Of a stretch of 64,000 nucleotides of DNA, positions 48,540 to 54,243 are shown piece by piece (within the stretch, counting starts at the first letter, position 1; the number at the start of each line of letters is the position of its first letter). The notes beneath the pieces are model-generated. The model worked only from the letters and a program-made list of their open reading frames with translations, searched no databases and was not told the DNA's origin. A program made the translations under genes and the position numbers. This stretch comes from Parvibaculum sp. (GTDB lineage: Bacteria; Pseudomonadota; Alphaproteobacteria; Parvibaculales; Parvibaculaceae): assembly GCA_030649335.1 (NCBI GenBank), contig JAUSLL010000058.1:62001-126000 (forward strand), read 5' to 3'.

Positions 48540-48718
48540 TCAACTTGGGGGTCGGCCAGTTCGGGCGGTCCCCATACTTCTGTCACGCCCAACCCAAGCC
48601 TGAGCGCCAGCCATGAGATAAGGCGAGAGCGCCAATCGGGGCGGCAGTCCAATTCGAGAATAAAATTTCCCATATTAAATTACGTAAACCTCTCCCATGT
48701 TTCAAGGGGATATAGCTG

Positions 48719-48726
48719 GAAGCGCG
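48719..48726. repeat. Right copy of 8-bp target-site duplication
   Basis: GAAGCGCG follows the right inverted repeat of element 1 directly and matches 46128-46135. Confidence 0.93.
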
Positions 48727-48788
48727 GATTTCGCCAAAGCTTTGTCCGTTAGCGTCGTAAAGGGGCAAGGTCGTGAAGGGACGGGGGC

Positions 48789-49541
48789 ATGGTCGCGCGG
48801 GTCGAGACGGTTGCGTTTCAGGGGGTGGAGGCGAGGCCTGTCGATGTGCAGGTCCATATGGCAGGCGGTATGCCGACCTTTACCGTGGTCGGGCTGGGCG
48901 ACAAGGCGGTTGCCGAAAGCCGCGAAAGGGTCCGCGCCGCGCTTCATGCGATCGGCCTCGGACTGCCGCCCAAACGCATCACGGTCAATCTGGCCCCCGC
49001 CGATATGCCCAAGGAAGGCAGTCACTATGATCTGCCGATTGCGCTCGGGCTGCTCGTCGTCATGGGCGTCATGTCGCAAACAGACCTCGATAAATTCATT
49101 GTGATCGGTGAGCTGTCGCTGGACGGCCAGATCAATGCGGTGGCGGGCGCGCTGCCTGCGGCAATGGCGGCCAACGCGCGCGGACGCGGGTTGATCTGCC
49201 CAGAGGCCTGCGGGCCGGAAGCGGCCTGGGCGGGGATGGATGAGGCCAATGTCGGCGGCATTCTCGCGCCGCGCTCGATCATCGCGCTGGTCAATCATTT
49301 CAAAGGCACGCAGGTGCTCGCCGAACCTCAGCCGATGAAGGCAACAGACGCCCGTTCGCAGCCGGACCTGCGCGACATCAAGGGGCAGGAAATGGCCAAG
49401 CGCGCTTTGGAAGTCGCGGCAGCCGGCGGCCATAATATGCTGATGGTGGGACCGCCCGGGTCCGGTAAATCCATGTTGGCCGCACGTCTGCCGGGCATCC
49501 TGCCGCCTTTGAGCCCACGCGAAATGCTCGGCATTAGGTAG
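48789..49541 (+). pseudogene. comM: comM/yifB (Mg-chelatase-like ATPase), 5' half only
   Basis: ComM is a hexameric helicase that promotes branch migration in transformation. The start MVARVETVAFQGVEARPVDVQVHM and the N-terminal ChlI-type domain are intact, and the Walker A GPPGSGKS is at residues 221-228. The reading frame then reaches PLSPREMLG and ends in a stop (TAG) inside the inserted DNA, so the remaining half of the roughly 500-residue protein is missing. The missing half is not found anywhere else in this window. Translation would give a truncated 250-residue protein lacking the ATPase core. Confidence 0.92.
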
Positions 49542-49586
49542 CAAATGGGACAGGATTTGTTCTGTTAGGTAGCAAACGCACCTAAG
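49534..49586 (+). repeat. Tandem terminal-repeat-like sequences L1 and L2
   Basis: Two copies of TTAGGTAGCAAA lie 31 bases apart (49534 and 49565). After the shared part they diverge (TGGGACAGG in the first, CGCACCTAAG in the second). The second copy can fold back on itself (TTAGGT with ACCTAA) and contains the stop of the minus-strand 111-residue gene. They look like left ends of two related insertions, the second placed just inside the first. Confidence 0.6.
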
Positions 49587-49917
49587 AAAGCACTTCGTGC
49601 ACAACCAAAAGATGGAAGCGAACCGGCTTCTGCGTTCCGTCCTTTGTTGGCGTGTACTCAACCAACACGTCCGCTCGAACTATTTTTGCGGAAGCAACAA
49701 TTTCAGGATCGATTGTCGGGTAAAGGTCCATTGGAAGACGCTTGAATCCGTCTTCATGGATAATTCCAGCCCAGCCCTTGCCTCGCTTGTCACGGTCCGT
49801 CGCTCTAATCTCTACTTCGACCCCTAAAAATGGCTCCGTGTCATTTTTATCGTCTAGTTCTGAAAGAGCGGCCTCTGTAGGAAACTCTTCAACAGCACCC
49901 TTTGAAACCCCGTCCAC
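49582..49917 (-). CDS. Hypothetical protein between terminal repeats
   Basis: The 111-residue frame starts at a GTG and has a coherent charged composition (DDKNDTEPFLGVEVEIRATDRDKRGKGWAGIIHED), which looks like real protein rather than a shadow. No family was recognised. It fills the interval between two terminal-repeat-like sequences and its stop lies in the left one. It may be a passenger gene of an earlier element or its remnant. The start is uncertain. Confidence 0.45.
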   Translation of the reverse strand: MDGVSKGAVEEFPTEAALSELDDKNDTEPFLGVEVEIRATDRDKRGKGWAGIIHEDGFKRLPMDLYPTIDPEIVASAKIVRADVLVEYTPTKDGTQKPVRFHLLVVHEVLS

Positions 49918-49969
49918 ATAGGGGCCTTGTATACGCCCATTGCCGTTTCTCTTTGCTGGGCGAAATATG

Positions 49970-49993
49970 CGGTATTAGGTAGCAAACACACCT
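49970..49993 (+). repeat. Left terminal inverted repeat (L3) of element 2
   Basis: These 24 bases (beginning CGGTATTAGGTAGCAAACAC) are the exact reverse complement of 53431-53454. Confidence 0.75.
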
Positions 49994-50012
49994 ACCGAAA
50001 AGCCGCTTCCTT

Positions 50013-50648
50013 ATGGAGAAGGAAGGTGGTTATGATCGAGATATGGGGGAGAACTTCCAAAAGTTTCTTGATCGGCTTGAATCCCGCATTGCGCTTATTA
50101 CGAGCGTTGCTGGGAGTTCCCTCATGGGCGTGATAACGGGCTGGATTTCTGCCTATTCGGAATTTGTAGGCCAGTTCGGAGCGATTGGTTGGTGGTTCTC
50201 TGGGATGCTGGGAATGCTAATCACCGCGATGGCGTTCGCAGCTTGGGGTCGCTTTCGCCTATACACCGCGAATGCCGACTATATCCGTCGAGCAAAAGCC
50301 CCCACGGACGGGGTAAATCCTATAGAAGGCACGTTCGATCGAAAACGAATTAGGCTGGCTGAGTTCTTGCCGCCTATGCCGGTCGCTGTGAGCAACAAGA
50401 CCTTTACTGCATGCGATATTTTCGGTCCCGTTGTTGTCCGATTGGTTGGTGGCACTACCTTTGCCAATAACGAAATTTGTGATTGCGAGTTCGTTGCGGT
50501 TAAGGACGGCGCAGTCACCCCAAATGCGCTTCATATGGGGGACTTGACGATTAGGGGATCGCGCATTTTTGGGGTCACTTTCCTCGTGCCGGAAGCGGTA
50601 GCCGAGAATATCAAGCAATCCATGCCCGGAGCGAACTGGTTGAACTAG
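50013..50648 (+). CDS. Two-helix membrane protein, passenger gene of element 2
   Basis: The 211-residue product has a charged N terminus, two membrane helices (about residues 28-50 and 55-82) and a soluble C-terminal domain of about 120 residues (CDIFGPVVVRLVGGTTFANNEICDCEFVAVKDG, then DLTIRGSRIFGVTFLVPE). The repeating beta-like pattern in this domain suggests a beta structure. I do not recognise the family. A second start at ATG 50043 is possible. It converges on the DUF6471-like gene, and their stops share the bases CTAG at 50645-50648. Confidence 0.65.
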   Translation: MEKEGGYDRDMGENFQKFLDRLESRIALITSVAGSSLMGVITGWISAYSEFVGQFGAIGWWFSGMLGMLITAMAFAAWGRFRLYTANADYIRRAKAPTDGVNPIEGTFDRKRIRLAEFLPPMPVAVSNKTFTACDIFGPVVVRLVGGTTFANNEICDCEFVAVKDGAVTPNALHMGDLTIRGSRIFGVTFLVPEAVAENIKQSMPGANWLN

Positions 50649-50872
50649 TCCTCCAACCGCAATGTAGAACAGCCAATCGCTACGAGACATTGGATAAAAA
50701 ACGCCGCTGTGAATCCGCCTCGGCTGATCTTATTGGCCAGATTACGTTCCGTCTCCTGAATACCCATCTCGCCTAGCTTTTCTGCCAACTCCCGATAGCC
50801 GACGTTCTTGCGTTTGAGTTCTGCCTTGAGCATCCCCTTGACCCTTTCGGACCAATCTAAGTCTTTCGCCAT
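50645..50872 (-). CDS. DUF6471-like small protein, likely regulator linked to the transposase
   Basis: The 75-residue product reads MAKDLDWSERVKGMLK, then LKRKNVGYRELAEKLGEMGIQETERNLANKISRGGFTAAFF, and ends IGCSTLRLED. The middle has a helix-turn-helix feel (YRELAEKLGEMGI...NKISRGGF) and matches the DUF6471 type often found near IS1595-like transposases. The frame is open to 50989, but ATG 50872 is the family start and the extra part would run through operator-like repeats. It is divergent from the transposase; I infer that it binds the repeats between them and controls transposition. Confidence 0.75.
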   Translation of the reverse strand: MAKDLDWSERVKGMLKAELKRKNVGYRELAEKLGEMGIQETERNLANKISRGGFTAAFFIQCLVAIGCSTLRLED

Positions 50873-50890
50873 GTCGAATCCTCGTCTGTA

Positions 50891-50980
50891 GTGGTGAAAA
50901 TCACCATATTCGATGTAAACACCATTGACAACGGGATATGTTATCACCATATTCGATGTAACAACATCGAAAGTGATGAC
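50891..50980. promoter_or_regulatory. Repeated operator-like region between the DUF6471 gene and the transposase
   Basis: The 19-base sequence ATCACCATATTCGATGTAA occurs twice in direct orientation (50900-50918 and 50943-50961), 43 bases apart. Each lies in an inverted repeat: GGTGAAAATCACC at 50893-50905, and TTCGATGTAACAACATCGAA at 50952-50971, flanked further by ATCAC/GTGAT. The arrangement has the form of a double operator in a divergent promoter region, next to a small helix-turn-helix gene. Confidence 0.6.
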
Positions 50981-50982
50981 AA

Positions 50983-51951
50983 ATGGCACAGCACTTCCTT
51001 CTCAGCGCAAAGGCACGGACCCTCTCACTGGTCAAAGTGATGCGCCTGTCTGACGCGGAAGCCCTTGATACGTTCAAGGCAATCCGTTGGGCTGCGAATG
51101 ATGGTGAAGCCTATTGCCCCAAGTGCGGCTGCACGGCGGTCTATGGCTACAAGGCCCGTCCGATCTACAAGTGCCAAGCCTGCGAGGGTCAATTCTCGGT
51201 CACGTCCGGCACCATCTTCGCAAGCCGTAAGTTGGCCATGCGGGACATTCTCGCGGCAATCGCAATCTTCGTGAACGGCGCTAAAGGCGTGTCGGCCTTG
51301 CAGTTGAGCCGTGATCTTGATTGCCAGTACAAAACCGCTTTCGTCATGGCTCACAAGCTGCGCGAAGCTATGGGCGCGAAAGTCCAGTCAGAAGAAATCA
51401 GCGGCGAAGTCGAGATTGATGGTGCGTATTTCGGCGGCTATGTGAAGCCCGCGAACCAGAAGGCACAGCGCCGCGACCGTCGCTTGCTTGAGAACCGCAC
51501 CGGCAAACGCCGCGTCGTCGTCATCATGCGCGAACGCAATGGCACAACGCTTCCTTTCGTCACGAAGACAGAAGCCGAAGGCGTTTCGCGTATCGCCGCA
51601 ACGGTTAAAGCCGGTAGCGTGATCTTCGCTGACGAGGCTTCACACTGGGATGCTTTGCACGGTCGCTTTGAAACCAAGCGCATCAATCACTCGGAAGCCT
51701 ATTCGACCAATGAAGCCAATACGAACATGGCGGAAAGCTTCTTCTCCCGCCTGCGTCGCGCTGAAATCGGAACGCACCACCACATTTCAGGTCGTCACCT
51801 TCACGCCTATGCGAATGAAATGGCTTGGCGCGAAGACAACCGCCGCGTTTCAAATGGCGATCAATTCCTGATGGTTGTGAGCGCGTCTCTTGCGCATCCC
51901 GTGAGCCGTGAGTGGAAGGGCTATTGGCAGCGTCGGGCGATTGCTCGGTAA
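50983..51951 (+). CDS. IS1595-family transposase, element 2
   Basis: The 322-residue product has a zinc ribbon (YCPKCGCTAVYGY, then YKCQACEGQFSVTSGT) and a DDE domain of the ISXO2 type: VEIDGAYFGGYV, VIFADEASHWDAL and NTNMAESFFSRLRRAEIG with the HHHISGRHLHAYANEMAWRED end. It differs clearly from the transposase of element 1, so two IS1595 subgroups are present within 5 kb. It ends in TAA, and reading through that codon would add only 16 codons before a TAG. The motifs look intact. Confidence 0.9.
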   Translation: MAQHFLLSAKARTLSLVKVMRLSDAEALDTFKAIRWAANDGEAYCPKCGCTAVYGYKARPIYKCQACEGQFSVTSGTIFASRKLAMRDILAAIAIFVNGAKGVSALQLSRDLDCQYKTAFVMAHKLREAMGAKVQSEEISGEVEIDGAYFGGYVKPANQKAQRRDRRLLENRTGKRRVVVIMRERNGTTLPFVTKTEAEGVSRIAATVKAGSVIFADEASHWDALHGRFETKRINHSEAYSTNEANTNMAESFFSRLRRAEIGTHHHISGRHLHAYANEMAWREDNRRVSNGDQFLMVVSASLAHPVSREWKGYWQRRAIAR

Positions 51952-52032
51952 AGGTCAGTTTTTCTATATGTTGACGTTGCGGAAACATCTACTACCAAGT
52001 AGAGTACCCGTGCGACCAGATGCCGCGAAACG

Positions 52033-52057
52033 AAAAAGGGCAGCCATAAGACTGCCC
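52033..52057 (-). terminator. Minus-strand intrinsic terminator upstream of the tRNA
   Basis: On the minus strand GGGCAG pairs with CTGCCC around an eight-base loop and is followed by five T residues. It would stop antisense transcription from the minus-strand gene at 52957-53385 before it enters the transposase. On the plus strand the same hairpin lies just ahead of the tRNA. Confidence 0.6.
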
Positions 52058-52063
52058 CTCTAC

Positions 52064-52150
52064 GGGTGCGTGGTGAAATTGGTATACACAGCGGTCTTTA
52101 AAACCGCCTCCTGCCAGGGATTGTGGGTTCGAGACCCACCGCATCCACCA
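52064..52150 (+). tRNA. Leucine-type tRNA with UUA anticodon (predicted ochre suppressor)
   Basis: All arms fold: acceptor 52064-52070 with 52140-52146 (one G-U pair), D stem GTG/CAC around an 11-base loop with GG, anticodon stem GCGGT/ACCGC (52091-52095, 52103-52107), a long variable arm (CCT-GCC-AGG), and T arm GTGGG-TTCGAGA-CCCAC. A73 and an encoded CCA follow. The seven-base anticodon loop is CTTTAAA, so positions 34-36 are UUA, which pairs with the stop codon UAA. Leucine features include the long variable arm, A14-A15, U48 and A73. A normal Leu(UAA) loop would read CTTAAAA, one base different at position 35. The gene has its own terminator. Confidence 0.85.
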
Positions 52151-52160
52151 CAAAACTTAT

Positions 52161-52186
52161 GGGCACCTTCGGGTGCCCTTTTCTTT
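52161..52186 (+). terminator. Intrinsic terminator of the tRNA gene
   Basis: GGGCACC pairs with GGTGCCC around a TTCG tetraloop, followed by TTTTCTTT. It begins 10 bases after the CCA end, so the tRNA gene is a complete transcription unit. Confidence 0.9.
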
Positions 52187-52269
52187 ATCGAATCGATTCG
52201 TCAAGCGCGAATCATTTCTCTAATGTCCCCAAATGTACATTTATGTACCTATAGGGTCAATTGAAGACT

Positions 52270-52506
52270 ATGGCAGGACGCAAGCCAACTACTGGTTCCC
52301 GTTATAAGTTGGGTGAACCCTACGATAGTCTGCTCGCTGATTATTGCGCGGCGAACTACGGCGCCTCGCGCATTCAGGTCATACGAGAAGCGGTAAATGA
52401 GGTTGTGAATCAACGGTTAGAGCAAGATTCGGTAATGCGTGAACGCTTTAAGAAAGAGCGCGAAAGACGTACCGGAAAGCGGCGCGGAAATCTGGAGACC
52501 GTCTAA
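52270..52506 (+). CDS. Small ribbon-helix-helix-like protein, passenger gene of element 2
   Basis: The 78-residue product begins MAGRKPTTGSRYKLGEPYDSLLADYC and has the SRIQVIREAVNEVVNQRLE helix pair expected of a CopG/Arc-like ribbon-helix-helix protein, then a charged tail (ERFKKERERRTGKRRGN). DNA binding is likely but not proven. ATG 52270 was chosen over TTG 52261. It ends in TAA, and the next gene starts in the same frame 11 codons later with no other stop between. Confidence 0.6.
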   Translation: MAGRKPTTGSRYKLGEPYDSLLADYCAANYGASRIQVIREAVNEVVNQRLEQDSVMRERFKKERERRTGKRRGNLETV

Positions 52507-52539
52507 TCGGGCGGCGTTAAGTCAACAAAGGACAATCCA

Positions 52540-52788
52540 ATGGACTACGGGGTTCTAGCCGCAATCGTCGTGATTTTTGGTGGCAGTATAATCGGTATAT
52601 TCAAAACAAAAACGCAGGGGTTCGGGCGTTACACGACAAGCGTTTTAGTGCTCACGCTCATTTTATTTGTCGCTGTTTTATGTTTTGCACTGGGGAAAGT
52701 TGAATGGGCACCGATGGCCAATCTTCTATTTGCTATTGCTGGATTTGCAGGCGGACTAATCACCGCGAAAACGGCAAACGCGGATTAG
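52540..52788 (+). CDS. Small membrane protein with three helices, passenger gene of element 2
   Basis: The 82-residue product has three hydrophobic stretches (about 4-21, 33-52 and 58-77) joined by short loops with KTKTQGFGRY and GKVEWAPM. AAAGGA at 52525 gives a spacing of about nine bases to ATG 52540. No family was recognised. The frame continues from the upstream ribbon-helix-helix gene except for one UAA codon. Confidence 0.6.
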   Translation: MDYGVLAAIVVIFGGSIIGIFKTKTQGFGRYTTSVLVLTLILFVAVLCFALGKVEWAPMANLLFAIAGFAGGLITAKTANAD

Positions 52789-52815
52789 GCAATTTAGGCC
52801 ATCTCCTAAACCATC

Positions 52816-52965
52816 ATGCAGCAAACCGGATTGATATTGACCGCCCTAGGCTTCCTGACCGGAGCGGCGGGCGCGTACTGGCAACGCAAATGGGCGATGA
52901 TCCTAGGCGCGTCGGTCTGCTTTGTCGGAGTGGCGCTCGTGACGCTCGCGGGCTTTCTAAGTTAG
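52816..52965 (+). CDS. Tiny two-helix membrane protein, 49 residues
   Basis: The frame from ATG 52816 to TAG encodes two hydrophobic helices (about 4-19 and 28-47) around a short GAYWQRKWAM turn. It follows the 82-residue membrane gene by 27 bases in the same frame, separated by UAG, UAG and UAA codons. The ribosome site is weak. Its composition (almost wholly apolar) supports a real membrane peptide, but it could be spurious. Confidence 0.4.
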   Translation: MQQTGLILTALGFLTGAAGAYWQRKWAMILGASVCFVGVALVTLAGFLS

Positions 52966-53385
52966 GTACGACCAAGCCTTGTAGTCGCCACCAGTTCCAG
53001 CCCCTTTGACAAACCCGTCAGCCTGTAAGCCCGTCAGACAAGCCCCTATGCGCTTCCTGATAATGACAAAGGTTGCGCCGTCGGCTCGCAAGCTCCTCTC
53101 GGCAATCCATGCCTCAGTAATGTCCCGTGACGTGACCGGCTTCTCTGCGTCTCTCAGGAAGGCCAGCACGAACCGCTTAACGTGACCCTTCTGGGCGCGG
53201 TGCTTGGTGGTGTAGCGCTGGATAGACTCATGCGTATTGGCCGGATCAAATAGCGCGATGCAGGCGTCTAGGTGGTCAATGTCGCATGTGACCTTGCGGG
53301 CCTCCGCGTCTAGTTGCTTGCGAAGGGCTAAAAGCTGGTCGCGCTTGGAAAGCAGTCCCGCGACTGTGTTGGGGCGTTCTGTCAT
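52957..53385 (-). CDS. Hypothetical coiled-coil/winged-helix-like protein, element 2
   Basis: The 142-residue product begins MTERPNTVAGLLSKRDQLLALRKQLDAEARKV, a probable coiled coil (to about residue 45), and then has KGHVKRFVLAFLRDAEKPVTSRDITEAWIAER and a basic segment that resemble a winged helix (about 65-140). Proteins of this kind are frequent in mobile elements of Alphaproteobacteria but have no known role. Its stop overlaps the end of the 49-residue gene on the other strand. The start ATG 53385 lies just inside the right end of the element. Confidence 0.65.
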   Translation of the reverse strand: MTERPNTVAGLLSKRDQLLALRKQLDAEARKVTCDIDHLDACIALFDPANTHESIQRYTTKHRAQKGHVKRFVLAFLRDAEKPVTSRDITEAWIAERSLRADGATFVIIRKRIGACLTGLQADGFVKGAGTGGDYKAWSYLT

Positions 53386-53430
53386 GCGGGCAAAATACCC
53401 CCAGACCCCCGAAGGAAGGAAGAAAGGCTA

Positions 53431-53454
53431 AGGTGTGTTTGCTACCTAATACCG
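53431..53454 (-). repeat. Right terminal inverted repeat of element 2
   Basis: The reverse complement of these bases matches the left repeat at 49970-49993 over 24 positions. The bases outside (GAGATTTA) do not match those outside the left end (GAAATATG). Confidence 0.75.
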
Positions 53455-54150
53455 GAGATTTATGCCCCGAACCTCACACCGGCAAGGCTCGGCTCATGGA
53501 GCGACGGCGAGATTTACCGCGCCATTGTCTCGGGCGTCACACGCGAGGGCCACGCCATGTTCGCCGTCATGCCCTATGTCTTTTACAAGGGACTGGATAC
53601 GGCCGACGCCGAAGCCCTTGTCGCCTATCTGCGCTCCATTCCGCCGAGCCCGCTTGAGCATCCCGCTGTGGAACTGCCCTTCCCCGTCGCCACCGCCATG
53701 CGTTTCGTCGTGGCCGACCCTGCGCCCGAGACAATGACCGGACCGAGGGATGAATTGGCGCAGGGCAAATATCTGGCCTTTGCCGGCGCGTGCTTTGAGT
53801 GCCACACATTGCGCAATGACAAGGGCGAACCCGTCGGCGCGCCTTTCGCGGGCGGCAATATCTTTGGTCTTGAGGGTGGCGGCCTTGCCCGCTCGGCCAA
53901 TATCACGCCGGACGAGGACACAGGCATCGGGGCCTGGTCGCGCGAGGATTTCATTGCCCGTTTCCGCAGCCGCACCCCCGAGGCCTTAAACGACGTGCTG
54001 CCCAAGGCAGGCGATATGGACAGTGAAATGCCCTGGGCCGCTTATGCGGGCATGACGGAGGCTGATCTTGGTGCTCTTTACGCCTATCTGCGAACGGTGC
54101 CGCCGGTGAGCGCCGAGGTCATCACATTTGAGCCGCCGGCCGCTAAATAA
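53455..54150 (+). pseudogene. Di-haem cytochrome c, 3' part only
   Basis: Translation in frame from the edge of the element gives EIYAPNLTPARLGSWSDGE, then the family's FPY-like segment MPYVFYKGLDTADAEALVAYLRSIPP, followed by a second cytochrome domain with the haem motif CFECH (GACFECHTLRNDKG). The first haem motif CxxCH and the signal peptide, expected about 70-80 residues further upstream, are missing. This resembles the di-haem cytochrome c subunits of alcohol or gluconate dehydrogenases. The element therefore also cut this gene. An internal ATG at 53557 could give a shorter product, but it would lack a signal peptide. Confidence 0.85.
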
Positions 54151-54243
54151 GGGCCAAACAGGCCGGAAAACACGCATTTCAGTAATTCTCTGGAAACCAT
54201 AGTTGCCGCACCCTGTGGCACCGGTTCCAGAGGTCTGACAGCG

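Larger units (their letters stand above)
46136..48718 (+). mobile_element. IS1595-family element with three passenger genes (complete)
   Basis: The 2583-base element is bounded by perfect 26-base inverted repeats, 46136-46161 and 48693-48718, which begin CAGCTATATCCCCTTGAAAC when read inward. An identical 8-base duplication (GAAGCGCG) flanks both ends, so the insertion is recent and unrearranged. Inside are a transposase (plus strand), two overlapping membrane-protein genes (minus strand) and a GIY-YIG-like gene (plus strand). IS1595 members with passenger genes are known as a group. It inserted between the small lipoprotein gene and the comM start, leaving comM's leader of about 60 bases. 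Confidence 0.93.
49534..53449 (+). mobile_element. Second IS1595-family element (with nested remnants) inserted in comM
   Basis: The region between the comM break and a truncated cytochrome gene carries one IS1595-family transposase and about eight other genes. Its ends share the motif TTAGGTAGCAAA: direct copies at 49534, 49565 and 49975, and one inverted copy at 53438-53449. The best pair is 49970-49993 with 53431-53454, which match perfectly over 24 bases. The bases directly outside these ends do not match, so no target duplication supports any pair. I infer nested insertion and later recombination between copies. Its core (49970-53454) is about 3.5 kb. Confidence 0.75.

Noticed and set aside
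48583-48768. Minus-strand frame crossing the right end of element 1
   Set aside because: It starts in host DNA and runs through the inverted repeat into the element, so it is a product of the insertion.
52064-52150. Reading the tRNA as an ordinary tRNA-Leu(UAA)
   Set aside because: To place UAA at positions 34-36 the loop would have to shift by one base, which breaks the five perfect pairs of the anticodon stem (GCGGT with ACCGC). The regular fold gives UUA.
49970-53454. A target-site duplication for element 2
   Set aside because: Eight bases outside the left (GAAATATG) and right (GAGATTTA) repeats, and the alternatives using the outer left copies, do not match.
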